Shown one piece after another: positions 43,756-56,441 of a DNA stretch of 64,000 bases. The notes below the pieces were generated by a model. That model worked only from the letters and a program-made list of their open reading frames with translations, was not told the origin of the DNA and ran no database searches. Source of the DNA: Carboxylicivirga marina (GTDB taxonomy: Bacteria; Bacteroidota; Bacteroidia; Bacteroidales; Marinilabiliaceae); assembly GCF_016612505.1 (NCBI RefSeq), contig NZ_JAENRR010000008.1, positions 89,242 through 153,241 on the forward strand, in the 5' to 3' direction. Each line of letters opens with the position of its first letter. The first letter of the stretch is position 1. A program made the translations under genes and the position numbers.

Positions 43756-44931
43756 TTAGGGGTATAAAAGGTATCGCTTTCGTAATATGTTATAGGCCGC
43801 TAGTTCATCAGACCAACTATTTTTGATGGCTTCTTCAGTCCATCCATCTTTAATCTTCGATAGTAAGCTACTATTACCAGCCAGTAAATTAAACCAACGG
43901 ACATTAGTGACTAGTTCATCATCATGAAATAGCCGATTAAATTGTAAAAAGTAATTCATGGAGAATCGATGATTCAATGGTTCTTCACGTAAATCTATAC
44001 CGTAGCATATTTTATCCTGTTGCGGCGGATGCTTCGACATACCATCTATGCTTTGGGGTGTAAAAGAGAATTCACCAAAAGTAGAATCAGGATATCCAAT
44101 TATTTGAAATGGCATGTAGGTACCACGACCGACACTCACATTAGTCGCCTCAAAAAAACAAAGAGACGGATATAACCGGATGGATAAATCATTGGGTAAA
44201 TTAGGAGAAGGTTTTACAGGCAAAGCATATACTAAATCATGCCTATAATTCTCCATTTGGATTGTCAGTAAATCGCATTTAACAGAGTCATTCAGCCATC
44301 CTTCCTCATTAATCATGGAAGCCAGTTCAGCAACTGTTAAGCCGTGCACTACAGGTATGGGGTGCATACCCACAAAAGAGCTAAATTCCTTCTCTAAAAC
44401 TGGTCCATCGAAATAATCTCCATTGGGATTAGGACGATCTAATACCAGCATCTTGATATTATTTTCAGCACAAGCCTCCATCATATAGTGCATGGAGGAG
44501 ATATAGGTATAAAAACGTACACCAACATCCTGTATATCAAAAATGACGACATCTACATCTGTCAACTGTTCATTGGAAGGCTTCTTATTCTTGCCATAAA
44601 GAGAAATAACGGGCAAGCCAGTTTTTGAATCAACATTGTTTTTCACGTGTTCCCCGGCATCAGCTTTACCTCGGAAGCCATGCTCAGGGGCAAATATCTT
44701 TGTCACTTTTACTTCACGAGACAAAAGTGTATCAAGAATATGAGTTTCTCCAACCAAAGATGTATGATTGACCAAAAGGCCCACTTTCTTATCTTTTAAC
44801 AGAGGTAAATATTCTTCCATGCGTTCACATCCCAGTCTTAATGGTTGGTTATCGTCAGATACTTTTGATTGGCATGAAGAACAAAAAATTATCAATCCAT
44901 ATAGCAAAAGAGTAAGCCTGGGAGTATACAT
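43756..44931 (-). CDS. namZ: NamZ-type exo-beta-N-acetylmuramidase (DUF1343, GH171)
   Basis: Releases N-acetylmuramic acid from peptidoglycan chain ends. The protein starts with a lipoprotein-like signal whose cleavage site reads FCSSC. Seen: KVGLLVNHTSLVG (about 50-62), IFAPEHGFRGKADAGE (about 79-94), VVIFDIQDVGVRFYTYISSM (about 125-145), LVLDRPNPNGDYFDGPVLE and the later PNLPNDLSIRLYPSLCFFEATNVSVGRGT region, all as in YbbC/NamZ. Start: ATG at 44931 is preferred; a frame from 44964 begins inside the terminator stem of the upstream gene. Pairs with the serine hydrolase downstream. Confidence 0.9.
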   Translation of the reverse strand: MYTPRLTLLLYGLIIFCSSCQSKVSDDNQPLRLGCERMEEYLPLLKDKKVGLLVNHTSLVGETHILDTLLSREVKVTKIFAPEHGFRGKADAGEHVKNNVDSKTGLPVISLYGKNKKPSNEQLTDVDVVIFDIQDVGVRFYTYISSMHYMMEACAENNIKMLVLDRPNPNGDYFDGPVLEKEFSSFVGMHPIPVVHGLTVAELASMINEEGWLNDSVKCDLLTIQMENYRHDLVYALPVKPSPNLPNDLSIRLYPSLCFFEATNVSVGRGTYMPFQIIGYPDSTFGEFSFTPQSIDGMSKHPPQQDKICYGIDLREEPLNHRFSMNYFLQFNRLFHDDELVTNVRWFNLLAGNSSLLSKIKDGWTEEAIKNSWSDELAAYNILRKRYLLYP

Positions 44932-44958
44932 GAGTAACATTTTTAGTAAAAATAAAAA

Positions 44959-44982
44959 AAACAAGACAATACAGCCTTGTTT
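44959..44982 (-). terminator. Terminator after the DUF3467 gene
   Basis: Stem AAACAAG / CTTGTTT with a 10-base loop, followed on the minus strand by TTTTTTATTTTT. It lies 21 bp beyond the DUF3467 stop and closes the ribosomal/RNA-polymerase operon. Confidence 0.75.
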
Positions 44983-45003
44983 CTTTTGATTTTTACAATA
45001 TCA

Positions 45004-45324
45004 CTATGCTTGACCAGCCGGGCCAAAATTCATTGGCATCGTAGGCCCCTGACCATTATTGTCAGTGTTTTTAATTGGACCATGCAATGACTCGTAGCGA
45101 TTTATGTTATCTTTTAACGCATTCATCAGGCGTTTTGCGTGTTCTGGTGTAATAATTACGCGTGATTTAACTTGTGCTTTTGGAACACCTGGCATAATAC
45201 GTACAAAGTCTAATACAAACTCAGCGGGAGAATGTGTTATAATTGCGAGGTTTGAATAAGTCCCTTGCGAAACTTCTTCGTTTAATTCAATATTTAACTG
45301 ATTTTGGTTTTTCTTTTCTTCCAT
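45004..45324 (-). CDS. DUF3467 family protein
   Basis: A 106-residue protein of unknown function. It shows the family segment QLNIELNEEVSQGTYSNLAIITHS, then EFVLDFVRIMPG and SRVIITPEHAKRLMNALKDNI, and a Pro/Gly-rich tail. I associate DUF3467 genes with the position just after rpoC in Bacteroidota. ATG at 45324 chosen; a longer frame reaches back through the terminator hairpin. Confidence 0.85.
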   Translation of the reverse strand: MEEKKNQNQLNIELNEEVSQGTYSNLAIITHSPAEFVLDFVRIMPGVPKAQVKSRVIITPEHAKRLMNALKDNINRYESLHGPIKNTDNNGQGPTMPMNFGPAGQA

Positions 45325-45342
45325 AGTTGTATTTTTTAAAAA

Positions 45343-45369
45343 AGGGGAAGACACAATTGTGCTTCCCCT
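45343..45369 (-). terminator. Terminator/attenuator between rpoC and DUF3467
   Basis: Stem AGGGGAAG / CTTCCCCT; the loop contains the palindrome CACAATTGTG. Followed by TTTTTTAAAAAAT on the minus strand. Some read-through to DUF3467 is expected. Confidence 0.7.
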
Positions 45370-45392
45370 CTTCCTATATCTCAATAAATTAA

Positions 45393-48300
45393 TTACTCAA
45401 CATCTTCGCTGGCGGCTTTCTTACTTACCAGGCTATCGTACTCTTCTTTAGAGCCAACAACAACCTTTGTGAAGTTACGCACACCAGTACCTGCAGGAAT
45501 TAAGTGACCACAAATCACATTTTCCTTTAGGCCATCAAGCTTATCAACTTTTCCTTGAATAGCTGCTTCGTTAAGAACTTTTGTCGTTTCCTGGAAGGAC
45601 GCTGCAGACATAAAGCTCTTCGTTTGAAGCGCTGCACGTGTAATACCTTGTAGTACCTGTCCCGATGTTGCTGGAATAGCTTCACGAGCGGTTACTAACT
45701 GAAGGTCACGACGCTTTAACTGCGAGTTTTCATCACGTAATCGGCGAGCTGTTACAATCATACCAGCCTTTAATGTTTGTGAATCACCAGCCTCTTCAAC
45801 AACTTTTTTGCCCCAGATTTCGTCATTTTCAGTCATGAATTCAATCTTATCGACAATCTGTTTTTCAAGGAACTTCGTATCACCCGGATCAGCGATATCA
45901 ACTTTACGCATCATCTGACGAACAATAATTTCGAAGTGCTTATCGTTAATTTTCACACCTTGTAAGCGATATACATCCTGTACTTCGTTTACAATGTACT
46001 CCTGAACAGCTGTTGGACCTTTGATACTTAAGATATCATTAGGTGTTGTAGCTCCATCAGAAAGTGGTGTGCCAGCACGAACATAATCGTTCTCCTGAAC
46101 AAGAATCTGCTTCGATAACGAAACTAAATACTTCTTCACATCGCCAGCTTTAGTCGTAACGATAATTTCGCGATTACCACGCTTAATCTTACCGAAAGTT
46201 ACCTCACCATCAACCTCAGAAACCACTGCTGGGTTACTTGGGTTACGCGCTTCAAATAACTCCGTTACACGTGGAAGACCACCGGTGATATCACCTGCTT
46301 TACCAACCGCGCGAGGAATCTTAGCAAGTATCTGACCTTGATCAACGGCATCGCCCTCTTCAACTGCCATGTGTGCACCTACCGGTAAGTTGTAGTTTTT
46401 CAACACTTCACCATCAGCACTTACCACACGTAAGGCAGCATTCTTCGTTTTGTCACGCGTTTCAGTAATTACTTTCTCACGGAAACCAGTTTGCTCATCA
46501 GATTCCTCCTTATAAGTGATGCCGTCAATCATATTTTCGAAAGCAATCTTACCTTTTTTCTCAGAGATAATCAGAGCATTATATGGATCCCATTCACAAA
46601 TCACATCATCCTTCTTAATCTCGGCACCGTTCTTAATGAATAGTTTAGCACCGTAAGGAATTGGGTGAGTTGTAAGAGCAATATTTGTGTTTTTATCGAT
46701 GATACGTAATTCAGCCAAACGACCAATTACTACATCAACTTCGTCTCCTTCTTCAGTCTTAGATGGTACTGTACGTAATTCTTCAATTTCAACAACCCCA
46801 TCATATTTGGCGTGAATCTTATTCTCAGAAGTGATGTTACCCGCCGTACCCCCTACGTGGAAGGTACGAAGTGTTAACTGTGTTCCCGGCTCACCAATTG
46901 ACTGAGCAGCAATAACACCAACAGATTCACCAAGCTGTACCATACGTCCGGTAGCAAGGTTTCGTCCGTAACACTTAGCACAAACACCTTTCTTCGACTC
47001 ACAAGTCAGTACTGAACGAATTTCTACACGTTCAAGCGGTGATTCGTCAACAATTTTTGCTTCTGATTCACCAAACTCCTGACCTGCTTTAAGAATTAAA
47101 TCACCAGTATTTGGGTGATAAATATCGTGAACTGATACTCGACCAAGAATACGCTCGTATAAAGAAGCAACGATTTCTTCGTTATTCTTAATATCCGTAG
47201 CTGTTAGTCCTCTTAAAGTACCACAATCATCCTCAAGAATTACTACATCCTGCGAAACATCAACCAAACGACGTGTTAAGTATCCTGCATCGGCAGTTTT
47301 AAGAGCCGTATCGGCAAGACCTTTACGAGCACCGTGAGTAGAAATAAAGTACTCAAGTACTGACAGCCCCTCTTTAAAGTTCGAAAGAATAGGGTTTTCA
47401 ATAATCTGACCACCTTCAGCACCAGCTTTCTGTGGCTTGGCCATCAGACCCCTCATTCCTGATAACTGACGAATCTGCTCCTTAGAACCCCTCGCACCAG
47501 AATCAAGCATCATATAAACTGAGTTAAACCCTTGATTATCGGTACTAATCTGGTTCATTAACGTTTGTGTTAAACGCGCGTTAACATGCGTCCAAATGTC
47601 GATAATCTGATTGTAACGTTCGTTGTTGGTGATGAAACCCATATTATAGTTATTCATCACTTCCTCAGCCTCATCATATCCTTCCTGAACTAAAGTTTCT
47701 TTTTCAGCAGGGATAATAACATCACCAAGGTTAAACGACAAACCACCTTCGAAGGCCATACGATAACCTAAGTTCTTAATATCATCAAGGAAGTTAGCTG
47801 TACGCGGCGTACCACAAACTTTGTGAACATCACCAATAATATCACGCAACGCTTTCTTAGTTAAGATAGCATTGATATATCCTGCTTCATTTGGTACGAA
47901 CTCATTGAAAAGAATACGACCTACAGTTGTTTCAATAACTTTAGTTACAATCTCACCATTCTCATCAGTATCTAAAGTTTTCACTTTAACGATGGCATGC
48001 AAGTCAACACGCTTCTCATTAAATGCAATCTTAGTTTCTTCAGGAGAATAGAACATCAAACCTTCACCTTTTGCACCTTCACGAGCTTTGGTCATGTAGT
48101 ACAGACCCAAAACCATATCCTGTGATGGTACTGTAATAGGAGCACCATTAGCAGGGTTTAATATATTCTGAGATGCTAACATTAACATTTGAGCTTCCAA
48201 AATAGCTGCGTTACCTAGTGGTAAGTGCACCGCCATCTGGTCACCATCAAAGTCGGCGTTAAATGCCGCACATGCTAATGGGTGTAACTGAATTGCTTTA

Positions 48301-49667
48301 CCTTCAATTAACTTTGGTTGGAATGATTGAATACCTAAACGGTGAAGTGTTGGGGCACGGTTTAACAGAACCGGGTGACCTTTTAACACATTTTCAAGAA
48401 TATCCCAAACAACCGGGTCTTTACGGTCTACAATTTTCTTAGCAGACTTCACCGTTTTAACCACTCCTCGCTCAATAAGCTTACGGATAACAAACGGTTT
48501 ATATAATTCTGCGGCCATATCCTTAGGAATACCGCACTCATGCATATTTAACTCAGGACCTACAACAATTACAGAACGTGCCGAATAGTCAACACGCTTA
48601 CCTAGTAGGTTCTGACGAAAACGTCCCTGCTTACCTTTTAAACTATCACTTAACGATTTTAACGGACGGTTTGAATCTGTTTTAACAGCGTTTGACTTAC
48701 GAGAGTTGTCGAACAATGAATCAACAGATTCCTGAAGCATACGTTTTTCATTACGTAAGATTACTTCAGGTGCCTTAATTTCGATTAATCGCTTCAAACG
48801 GTTATTACGAATAATAACTCGACGATATAAATCATTAAGGTCAGACGTTGCAAAACGACCACCATCCAATGGTACAAGCGGACGTAATTCTGGTGGAATT
48901 ACAGGAACCACTTTTACAATCATCCACTCAGGACGATTGATACCTTGTGAATCACGGAAAGACTCAACAACATTCAAACGCTTTAAAGCTTCATTCTTAC
49001 GCTGCTGTGACGTTTCAGTATTTGCTTTGTGACGTAAATCGTATGACAACGAATCTAAATCGATACGTCCAAGCAACATATGAAGTGCATCGGCACCCAT
49101 CTTAGCAATGAACTTATTAGGATCGTCATCATCTAAATGCTGGTTTTCTTTAGGAAGAGTTTCAAGAATATCAAGATATTCCTCTTCTGTTAAGAAATCC
49201 ATTTTATTGATTCCATCATCAGCTTTGATACCAGCGTTAATTACAACATAACGTTCGTAATAAATAATAGTATCTAACTTTTTAGTTGGCAAGCCTAATA
49301 AGTAACCAATTTTGTTTGGTAACGACTTAAAGTACCAAATATGTGCTACAGGAACCACCAATGAGATGTGTCCCATACGCTCACGACGTACTTTCTTTTC
49401 AGTTACCTCTACCCCACATCGATCACATACGATACCACGGTAGCGAATTCGTTTATATTTACCACAGTGACATTCATAATCCTTAACAGGACCGAAAATT
49501 CTTTCACAGAATAAGCCGTCGCGCTCAGGTTTATATGTACGGTAATTTATTGTTTCTGGCTTCAACACCTCACCACTTGACATCTCCAAAATTTCTTCGG
49601 GCGATGCTAAGCCAATTGTGATTTTATTGAAGCTACTCTTTTGTTTCTGATCTCTTCTAAATGCCAT
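45393..49667 (-). CDS. rpoC: RNA polymerase beta' subunit
   Basis: Catalytic subunit of RNA polymerase, 1424 residues. N-terminal zinc ribbon ([18 protein letters not shown]), the magnesium-binding [15 protein letters not shown], the bridge/trigger region ([18 protein letters not shown]) and a second zinc site (CGTL...[11 protein letters not shown]) are all visible. Length and motifs are normal for Bacteroidota. Follows rpoB with an 80-bp gap. Confidence 0.98.
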   Translation of the reverse strand: MAFRRDQKQKSSFNKITIGLASPEEILEMSSGEVLKPETINYRTYKPERDGLFCERIFGPVKDYECHCGKYKRIRYRGIVCDRCGVEVTEKKVRRERMGHISLVVPVAHIWYFKSLPNKIGYLLGLPTKKLDTIIYYERYVVINAGIKADDGINKMDFLTEEEYLDILETLPKENQHLDDDDPNKFIAKMGADALHMLLGRIDLDSLSYDLRHKANTETSQQRKNEALKRLNVVESFRDSQGINRPEWMIVKVVPVIPPELRPLVPLDGGRFATSDLNDLYRRVIIRNNRLKRLIEIKAPEVILRNEKRMLQESVDSLFDNSRKSNAVKTDSNRPLKSLSDSLKGKQGRFRQNLLGKRVDYSARSVIVVGPELNMHECGIPKDMAAELYKPFVIRKLIERGVVKTVKSAKKIVDRKDPVVWDILENVLKGHPVLLNRAPTLHRLGIQSFQPKLIEGKAIQLHPLACAAFNADFDGDQMAVHLPLGNAAILEAQMLMLASQNILNPANGAPITVPSQDMVLGLYYMTKAREGAKGEGLMFYSPEETKIAFNEKRVDLHAIVKVKTLDTDENGEIVTKVIETTVGRILFNEFVPNEAGYINAILTKKALRDIIGDVHKVCGTPRTANFLDDIKNLGYRMAFEGGLSFNLGDVIIPAEKETLVQEGYDEAEEVMNNYNMGFITNNERYNQIIDIWTHVNARLTQTLMNQISTDNQGFNSVYMMLDSGARGSKEQIRQLSGMRGLMAKPQKAGAEGGQIIENPILSNFKEGLSVLEYFISTHGARKGLADTALKTADAGYLTRRLVDVSQDVVILEDDCGTLRGLTATDIKNNEEIVASLYERILGRVSVHDIYHPNTGDLILKAGQEFGESEAKIVDESPLERVEIRSVLTCESKKGVCAKCYGRNLATGRMVQLGESVGVIAAQSIGEPGTQLTLRTFHVGGTAGNITSENKIHAKYDGVVEIEELRTVPSKTEEGDEVDVVIGRLAELRIIDKNTNIALTTHPIPYGAKLFIKNGAEIKKDDVICEWDPYNALIISEKKGKIAFENMIDGITYKEESDEQTGFREKVITETRDKTKNAALRVVSADGEVLKNYNLPVGAHMAVEEGDAVDQGQILAKIPRAVGKAGDITGGLPRVTELFEARNPSNPAVVSEVDGEVTFGKIKRGNREIIVTTKAGDVKKYLVSLSKQILVQENDYVRAGTPLSDGATTPNDILSIKGPTAVQEYIVNEVQDVYRLQGVKINDKHFEIIVRQMMRKVDIADPGDTKFLEKQIVDKIEFMTENDEIWGKKVVEEAGDSQTLKAGMIVTARRLRDENSQLKRRDLQLVTAREAIPATSGQVLQGITRAALQTKSFMSAASFQETTKVLNEAAIQGKVDKLDGLKENVICGHLIPAGTGVRNFTKVVVGSKEEYDSLVSKKAASEDVE

Positions 49668-49747
49668 ATAGCGTAGAGTATTATTTAAATTATATAATAT
49701 GGATATCTAGAGAGAAGCGATGAACACTTCCCTCTTCGATCAGACTA

Positions 49748-52700
49748 TTATTCTAGGTTCACACTTAGTCCAAGACCTCTCATCTCATGAAGTAATACGT
49801 TCAATGATTCTGGAATACCAGGCTGTGGTAATCCGTCACCCTTTACGATAGATTCATAAGCTTTCGCACGACCAATTACATCATCCGATTTAACAGTTAA
49901 GATTTCCTGAAGGATATTAGCTGCACCAAAGGCCTCTAATGCCCAAACTTCCATCTCACCAAATCGCTGACCACCAAACTGTGCTTTACCACCTAATGGC
50001 TGCTGTGTAATTAATGAGTAAGGACCAATCGAACGAGCGTGCATCTTATCCTCAACCATGTGGCCAAGTTTAAGCATATAAATTACACCCACTGTAGCTG
50101 GCTGGTGGAATCGCTCACCTGTACCACCGTCGTACAAATATGTACGTCCGTAACGTGGTACCCCTGCCTTGTCAGTCCATTCATTCATGTCGTCCATCTT
50201 AGCACCATCGAAAATAGGCGTCGCAAACTTAACTCCTAAGTTCAGACCAGCCCAACCAAGTACAGTTTCATAAATCTGTCCAAGGTTCATCCTTGATGGT
50301 ACACCAAGTGGGTTCAATACGATATCTACAGGCGTTCCATCTTCAAGGAAAGGCATATCTTCAGCCCTTACAATTCGAGATACAATACCTTTATTACCGT
50401 GTCGACCTGCCATTTTATCACCTACTGTAATCTTACGTTTCTTGGCAATATAAACTTTAGCAAGCTGTACAATACCAGCAGGAAGTTCATCACCAATAGT
50501 CACATTGTACTTTTGGCGCTTTTCTTTAGCTTCCAACTCTTTGTATTTCATCCTATAGTTATGAATAACCTTAGCGATAAGTTCATTCTTTTCACTATCA
50601 GTTGTCCATTTATTAGGATTCACATTAATATAATCGATATCATTCAGAATCTTCTGAGTGAATTTGGTGCCTTTTGAAACAACATCTACATCATAGTAAT
50701 CTTTAACACCTTGCGATGTTTTACCGTTTACCTGAGTAAATAACTTGTCAATCAATCGACCTTTTAATTCTTCAGTTCCTCTTATGAAATCCTCGTCAAT
50801 CTTTGCAATCTGGCTCTTCTCTGAAGTTCTAGACTTACGATCTTTAACAATACGAGAGAATAACTTTTTATCGATTACAACACCTTTCAATGATGGCGAA
50901 GCTTTAAGAGATGCATCTTTAACATCACCTGCTTTTTCACCAAAGATGGCACGAAGTAGCTTTTCCTCTGGTGTAGGATCACTTTCACCTTTTGGAGTTA
51001 TCTTACCAATTAAGATATCACCAGGTGTTACGTGGGCACCAATTCGAATTAAACCATTCTCATCCAAATCTTTGGTCGCTTCCTCACTTACGTTAGGAAT
51101 ATCTGATGTTAATTCCTCAAGACCACGTTTTGTATCACGTACTTCCAAAGAGTACTCATCGATATGCACCGAAGTAAATACGTCATCGCGTACAACTTTT
51201 TCAGAGATAACAATCGCATCCTCAAAGTTATACCCTTTCCATGGCATAAAGGCCACTTTCAGGTTACGTCCTAAACCAAGTTCACCCTTTTGAGTCGAAT
51301 AACCTTCTGTTAAGATCATTCCCTCAGTAACACGTTGTCCTTTATTAACTAAAGGCTTAACATCAATACAAGTATTTTGGTTAGTTTTTTGATACTTAAC
51401 AATCGGGTAACGCTTTGTTTCACCTTCGAAACTTACAAAACGATCATTGTCTGTTAAATCATAGCGGATTACAATTTCATCAGCATCAACATATTCAACT
51501 ACACCATCACCTTCGGCTACAATATGCGTACGCGAATCCTGAATCAATTTTCCTTCCAGACCAGTACCAACAATTGGCGATTCAGGACGCAACAAAGGTA
51601 CGGCCTGACGCATCATGTTAGATCCCATCAAAGCACGGTTGGCATCATCATGCTCTAAGAAAGGAATTAAGGATGCTGCAACTGATGCAATCTGGTTAGG
51701 AGCCACATCCATCATGTGCACTTCACCAGGCTCAACAACCGGGAAGTCACCTTCTTCACGTGCTTTAACACGATCATTCTTGAAGTAACCATCCTCTTTA
51801 AGCGGTGCATTAGCCTGTGCAATAATCTTAGACTCTTCCTCTTCTGCAGTCAAATAAGAAACACCTTCATTAGACATTTCTACTTGTCCCTCAGTTACCT
51901 TACGGTAAGGAGTTTCAATAAATCCTAGATCATTAATTTTAGCATATACACACAGTGAAGAAATCAAACCAATGTTTGGTCCTTCAGGTGTTTCAATCGG
52001 ACAAAGACGTCCATAATGCGTATAATGTACATCTCGCACCTCAAAACCTGCTCTTTCACGAGAAAGACCACCAGGTCCTAATGCGGACATACGTCTCTTA
52101 TGGGTAATCTCAGCAAGTGGGTTCGTTTGATCCATAAACTGAGATAAAGCATTTGTTCCAAAGAAACTATTAATTACAGAAGATAATGTCTTACTGTTAA
52201 TCAGGTCTATTGGAGTAAATACTTCGTTGTCACGTACATTCATACGTTCACGAATGGTACGAGCCATACGCGCTAAACCAACACCAAATTGATTAGCCAT
52301 TTGTTCACCAACGGTTCTAACGCGACGGTTACTTAAGTGGTCAATATCATCAACGTCCGTTTTTGAGTTGATTAATTGGATAAGGTGCTTGATGATCGCG
52401 ATAATATCTTCACGGGTCAAAACCTTGTTTTCCCAATCGGTGCTTAAGTTTAATTTTTTGTTCAATCGGTAACGACCAACTTCTCCTAAATCATAACGTT
52501 TATCAGAGAAGAATAATTTGTCGATTACATCACGTGCTGTTGCCTCATCTGGTGGCTCAGCATTACGCAACTGTCGATAGATATGAACTACTGCTTCTTT
52601 TTCTGAGTTACAAGGGTCCTTCTGCAGCGTATTATAAATAATAGCGAAATCAGATAGGTTTTGATTCTCTTTGTGAAGAAGTATTGTTTTTGTACCGGAG

Positions 52701-53557
52701 TCAATAATTTCCTCAACATGTTCATCCGTGATAATTGTTTCACGATCGATGATTACTTCGTTACGTTCGATAGATACAACTTCACCTGTATCTTCGTCTA
52801 CGAAATCCTCAATCCAACTCTTAAGAACACGAGCTGCCAACTTACGTCCGACAACTTTTTTAAGACTTGCTTTATTAACTTTAATTTCGTCAGCCAAATC
52901 GAAGATCGCCAAAATATCTTTATCTCCTTCGTAACCAATGGCTCTTAACAATGTAGTAACCGGAAGCTTTTTCTTACGGTCGATGTAGGCGTACATCACA
53001 CTGTTTATATCGGTAGCAAACTCAATCCATGACCCTTTGAAAGGGATTATACGTGCAGAGTATAATTTAGTACCATTCGCGTGAACACTTTGTCCAAAGA
53101 ATACACCAGGCGAACGGTGCAACTGACTAACAACAACACGCTCAGCTCCATTAATAATGAAACTACCCTTATCGGTCATATAAGGGATCGTACCTAAGTA
53201 TACGTCTTGAACTACTGTATCAAAATCCTCATGTTCAGGATCGGTACAGTACAATTTCAACTTAGCTTTTAGAGGCACACTGTATGTTAAACCTCTTTCA
53301 ATGCACTCTGGAATGGTGTAACGGGCTGGATCAATCGAGAAATCAAGAAATTCTAACACAAAGTTATTTCTTGTATCCGTAATAGGGAAGTTCTCGTTGA
53401 AAACCTGATACAACCCCTCCAATGTCCGCTCTTCGGGAGTGGTTCCCATTTGAAAAAATTCGCGGAAAGATTTTAATTGGACCTCCAGTAAATCAGGGTA
53501 ATTTAACCTGTTCTGGATGGATGCAAAACTAATCCTTTCTGTAGTATTTGGAGTCAT
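49748..53557 (-). CDS. rpoB: RNA polymerase beta subunit
   Basis: RNA polymerase subunit of 1269 residues. The rifampicin pocket reads [18 protein letters not shown] then [14 protein letters not shown], with the wild-type Asp, His and Ser at the usual resistance sites, so rifampicin sensitivity is expected. The C-terminal [21 protein letters not shown] segment is intact. Preceded by an attenuator-like hairpin after rplL. Confidence 0.98.
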   Translation of the reverse strand: MTPNTTERISFASIQNRLNYPDLLEVQLKSFREFFQMGTTPEERTLEGLYQVFNENFPITDTRNNFVLEFLDFSIDPARYTIPECIERGLTYSVPLKAKLKLYCTDPEHEDFDTVVQDVYLGTIPYMTDKGSFIINGAERVVVSQLHRSPGVFFGQSVHANGTKLYSARIIPFKGSWIEFATDINSVMYAYIDRKKKLPVTTLLRAIGYEGDKDILAIFDLADEIKVNKASLKKVVGRKLAARVLKSWIEDFVDEDTGEVVSIERNEVIIDRETIITDEHVEEIIDSGTKTILLHKENQNLSDFAIIYNTLQKDPCNSEKEAVVHIYRQLRNAEPPDEATARDVIDKLFFSDKRYDLGEVGRYRLNKKLNLSTDWENKVLTREDIIAIIKHLIQLINSKTDVDDIDHLSNRRVRTVGEQMANQFGVGLARMARTIRERMNVRDNEVFTPIDLINSKTLSSVINSFFGTNALSQFMDQTNPLAEITHKRRMSALGPGGLSRERAGFEVRDVHYTHYGRLCPIETPEGPNIGLISSLCVYAKINDLGFIETPYRKVTEGQVEMSNEGVSYLTAEEEESKIIAQANAPLKEDGYFKNDRVKAREEGDFPVVEPGEVHMMDVAPNQIASVAASLIPFLEHDDANRALMGSNMMRQAVPLLRPESPIVGTGLEGKLIQDSRTHIVAEGDGVVEYVDADEIVIRYDLTDNDRFVSFEGETKRYPIVKYQKTNQNTCIDVKPLVNKGQRVTEGMILTEGYSTQKGELGLGRNLKVAFMPWKGYNFEDAIVISEKVVRDDVFTSVHIDEYSLEVRDTKRGLEELTSDIPNVSEEATKDLDENGLIRIGAHVTPGDILIGKITPKGESDPTPEEKLLRAIFGEKAGDVKDASLKASPSLKGVVIDKKLFSRIVKDRKSRTSEKSQIAKIDEDFIRGTEELKGRLIDKLFTQVNGKTSQGVKDYYDVDVVSKGTKFTQKILNDIDYINVNPNKWTTDSEKNELIAKVIHNYRMKYKELEAKEKRQKYNVTIGDELPAGIVQLAKVYIAKKRKITVGDKMAGRHGNKGIVSRIVRAEDMPFLEDGTPVDIVLNPLGVPSRMNLGQIYETVLGWAGLNLGVKFATPIFDGAKMDDMNEWTDKAGVPRYGRTYLYDGGTGERFHQPATVGVIYMLKLGHMVEDKMHARSIGPYSLITQQPLGGKAQFGGQRFGEMEVWALEAFGAANILQEILTVKSDDVIGRAKAYESIVKGDGLPQPGIPESLNVLLHEMRGLGLSVNLE

Positions 53558-53595
53558 CTATCAACTTATTTATTGAACCTAAAATATAAAAGCAC

Positions 53596-53634
53596 AAAAA
53601 GGTTTAGGAGTCAGCTCGCGCTGATTCCTAAACC
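53596..53634 (-). terminator. Attenuator-like hairpin between rplL and rpoB
   Basis: On the minus strand a 15-bp stem (one G-T pair) closed by the tetraloop GCGA, a GNRA type, and followed by TTTTTGTG. It can stop a share of transcripts so that ribosomal protein mRNA exceeds RNA-polymerase mRNA, as the rplL-rpoB attenuator does in Escherichia coli. Confidence 0.75.
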
Positions 53635-53658
53635 GGAAATCCTTATATAGGATTAAAA

Positions 53659-54033
53659 TTACTTAAGTTCAACTTCTGCTCCCGCTTCTTCTAATTGAGA
53701 TTTTAATGCTTCAGCTTCTTCTTTAGTAACCTTCTCCTTCAATGCTGTTGGAGCTTTGTCAACTAATTCTTTAGCTTCTTTAAGACCAACGCCAGTCATT
53801 TCTTTTACTAACTTAACGATAGCTAACTTAGAACCACCAGCAGAGTTTAATACTACATCAAACTCAGTCTGCTCAGCAGCAGCAGCTTCGCCACCAGCAG
53901 CAGGACCTGCAACAGCTACAGCCGCAGCAGCAGGTTCGATACCATATTCTTCTTTTAATACTTCAGCAAGTTCGTTAACTTCTTTAACAGTTAAATTTAC
54001 TAACTCTTCTGCAAGCTTTTTGATATCAGCCAT
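53659..54033 (-). CDS. rplL: 50S ribosomal protein L7/L12
   Basis: Stalk protein of 124 residues. N-terminal dimerisation helix, Ala-rich hinge ([20 protein letters not shown]) and globular C-terminal domain with [27 protein letters not shown]. Normal length. Follows rplJ by 33 bp. Confidence 0.98.
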   Translation of the reverse strand: MADIKKLAEELVNLTVKEVNELAEVLKEEYGIEPAAAAVAVAGPAAGGEAAAAEQTEFDVVLNSAGGSKLAIVKLVKEMTGVGLKEAKELVDKAPTALKEKVTKEEAEALKSQLEEAGAEVELK

Positions 54034-54066
54034 TTTCTTATTTATTAAATATTGTTTGTACTTTTA

Positions 54067-54585
54067 TTATTCTTTTTCTGCTAAGGTTTGTAATAAACCA
54101 TGTATTGTTGAACCTCCAGATGAAAGCGCAGAAACAACATTCTTCATTGGAGATTGTAATAATCCGATAACATCGCCAAGTAACTCTTCCTTAGACTTGA
54201 TATTGCATAATGCTTCAAGTTGATCAGCACCTACGTATACAGATTCTTCAACGTATGCACCTTTAAGAGTTGGCTTCTCGTTATTCTTAGAGAATTCCTT
54301 GATTAATTTAGCAGGAACGTTACCAGTGTTAGAGAACATGATAGCTGTTGTTCCTTTTAAAGTAGGATATATCTCTTCGTATTTGCCTTCCAACTGCTCC
54401 AAAGCTTTTTTGAAAATGGTATTTTTTACCATAATCATTTTCACTTCTTTTCCGAAGCACTCGCGGCGTAGATTACTACTTAATTCTGCATTCAACCCGC
54501 CTGCTTCAGTCACATAAAAATGACTGTATTCATTCAGGTTTACTAGTAATTCGTCGACTAAGGTATTTTTATCTTCTTTTCTCAT
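54067..54585 (-). CDS. rplJ: 50S ribosomal protein L10
   Basis: Stalk base protein of 172 residues (MRKEDKNTLVDELLVNLNEY at the start; KEELLGDVIGLLQSPMKNVV near the C-terminus, which binds L7/L12). Standard place between rplA and rplL. Only 28 bp separate it from rplA, so there is no long leader for autoregulation here. Confidence 0.97.
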   Translation of the reverse strand: MRKEDKNTLVDELLVNLNEYSHFYVTEAGGLNAELSSNLRRECFGKEVKMIMVKNTIFKKALEQLEGKYEEIYPTLKGTTAIMFSNTGNVPAKLIKEFSKNNEKPTLKGAYVEESVYVGADQLEALCNIKSKEELLGDVIGLLQSPMKNVVSALSSGGSTIHGLLQTLAEKE

Positions 54586-54613
54586 GATTCCTTCTTTCTT
54601 TTAAGATTAAAAA

Positions 54614-55309
54614 TTAAGCATCAACCGATTTATTATCGATGCGAATTCCAGGACTCATGGTACTAGATAAGCTAATACTCTTTACGTAAGTTCCTTTAGC
54701 AGATGAAGGCTTAAGCTTCATAATTGTGCTCATAAATTCTCTTACGTTGTCAACAATTTTATCTTCAGTAAATGAAACTTTACCGATTGAGGTATGTACA
54801 ATACCATAACGATCAACTTTAAAGTCAATCTTACCAGCTTTAACTTCGTTAACAGCTTTAGCGATATCCATGGTTACAGTACCACTCTTTGGGTTTGGCA
54901 TTAGACCACGAGGACCTAATATTCGCCCTAAAGCACCTACTTTAGCCATTACGCTAGGCATTGTAATGATCACGTCTACATCAGTCCAACCACCTTTGAT
55001 TTTCTCAATGTATTCGTCTAATCCAACAAAATCAGCACCTGCAGCCTTTGCTTCTTCTTCCTTGTCTGGTGTACACATTACAAGAACGCGTGTCACCTTA
55101 CCAGTTCCGTGAGGCAAAGTTACAACTCCTCTGACCATTTGATTTGCTTTACGAGGATCAACTCCTAAACGCACATCAACGTCAACTGAGGCATCAAATT
55201 TGGTAGTGGTTATTTCCTTTACCAATTTTGCTGCTTCATCAAGAGTGTAATGCTTTGAGGCATCCAATTTCTCTAACGCTAACTTTTTATTTTTTGTTAG
55301 TTTTGTCAT
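54614..55309 (-). CDS. rplA: 50S ribosomal protein L1
   Basis: Of 231 residues; binds 23S rRNA at the L1 stalk and in many bacteria represses its own operon. The signature [19 protein letters not shown] is intact. Follows rplK by 19 bp. Confidence 0.98.
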   Translation of the reverse strand: MTKLTKNKKLALEKLDASKHYTLDEAAKLVKEITTTKFDASVDVDVRLGVDPRKANQMVRGVVTLPHGTGKVTRVLVMCTPDKEEEAKAAGADFVGLDEYIEKIKGGWTDVDVIITMPSVMAKVGALGRILGPRGLMPNPKSGTVTMDIAKAVNEVKAGKIDFKVDRYGIVHTSIGKVSFTEDKIVDNVREFMSTIMKLKPSSAKGTYVKSISLSSTMSPGIRIDNKSVDA

Positions 55310-55328
55310 TTTCGCAAAAAGGTCTTAA

Positions 55329-55772
55329 TTAGTTACTACCAGGGAATTCTCCCGAAACGGTTACTCCCATACTTCGGGCGGTACCGGCGATCATCCTCAT
55401 TGCAGATTCTACAGTAAAACAATTCAAGTCAGCCATCTTATCTTCGGCGATTACTCTAACCTGTTCCCAAGTAACAGACCCAACTTTCTTACGGTTAGGT
55501 TCAGCAGAACCGCTCTTAAGCTTAGCTGCTTCCAATACTTGAACAGATGCCGGAGGTGTTTTAATTACAAATTCAAAAGATTTGTCCTTATAAACCGAGA
55601 TGACCACAGGTAAAACTTTACCAGCTTTCTCCTGTGTTCTGGCATTGAATTGCTTACAGAATTCCATGATGTTCACCCCTTTAGCACCTAAGGCAGGTCC
55701 TACCGGAGGTGAAGGATTTGCTGCACCACCTTTAATCTGAAGTTTGATAAAGGTTTCTACTTCTTTAGCCAT
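55329..55772 (-). CDS. rplK: 50S ribosomal protein L11
   Basis: Of 147 residues; factor-binding centre. N-terminal Pro-rich [20 protein letters not shown] and C-terminal GTARSMGV segments are typical. A 102-bp spacer separates it from nusG. Confidence 0.98.
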   Translation of the reverse strand: MAKEVETFIKLQIKGGAANPSPPVGPALGAKGVNIMEFCKQFNARTQEKAGKVLPVVISVYKDKSFEFVIKTPPASVQVLEAAKLKSGSAEPNRKKVGSVTWEQVRVIAEDKMADLNCFTVESAMRMIAGTARSMGVTVSGEFPGSN

Positions 55773-55874
55773 TGTAGCAATTCGTATTTATTAATAAATA
55801 TAGTTTAGAGGAAAAAAGATTATTACTTGTAAATGCAAACTAAAAGTTTACACGGAAGCTATTCTTACTAAGTA

Positions 55875-56420
55875 TTACTCTTTTTCTACCTGCATAAAAC
55901 TCAATTCCAGTGGTGTTTTTCTTCCGAAAATTTTCACCATCACTTTTAATTTCTTCTTCTCTTCGTTTACTTCTTCAATTAAACCGTTGAAGCCGTTGAA
56001 TGGGCCATCTATCACTTTAACTGTTTCACCAACGAAATAAGGCACGTTGATTTCCTCATCGGTCTCATTTAACTCATCAACCTTACCTAAGATACGGTTT
56101 ACTTCAGATTGACGCAATGGAACCGGAGTATCATCATTATCATTTAAGAACCCGATAACATTTGGGATATTTCTTAAAATATGCGGTATTTCACCAACCA
56201 TAGCTGCTTCAACCAATACGTAACCAGGTAAATAAGGGCGTTCCTTACTAACCTTTTTACCATTGCGAATTTGATATACTTTTTCAGTTGGGATTAATAC
56301 CTGACTCACGTAATCGGTTAGCTTTAGGCCTGCGATTTCGCTCTCCACATATTCTTTAACCTTCTTTTCTTTTCCTCCGATTGCTCGAAGAACATACCAT
56401 TTTTTATTGACTTCTGCCAT
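55875..56420 (-). CDS. nusG: Transcription termination/antitermination protein NusG
   Basis: Of 181 residues. NGN domain ([19 protein letters not shown] at the start; [12 protein letters not shown]) and C-terminal KOW domain ([16 protein letters not shown]). Couples RNA polymerase with Rho or the ribosome. Lies 21 bp after secE. Confidence 0.98.
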   Translation of the reverse strand: MAEVNKKWYVLRAIGGKEKKVKEYVESEIAGLKLTDYVSQVLIPTEKVYQIRNGKKVSKERPYLPGYVLVEAAMVGEIPHILRNIPNVIGFLNDNDDTPVPLRQSEVNRILGKVDELNETDEEINVPYFVGETVKVIDGPFNGFNGLIEEVNEEKKKLKVMVKIFGRKTPLELSFMQVEKE

Positions 56421-56441
56421 TATCTGAGAGTCCTAATATAA

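Noticed and set aside
50745..51293. 182-codon plus-strand frame inside rpoB
   Set aside because: Entirely overlaps a highly conserved gene; composition is that of a shadow frame and no start or promoter supports it.
53756..54223. 155-codon plus-strand frame over rplL and rplJ
   Set aside because: Produced by the Ala-rich hinge of L7/L12 read backwards.
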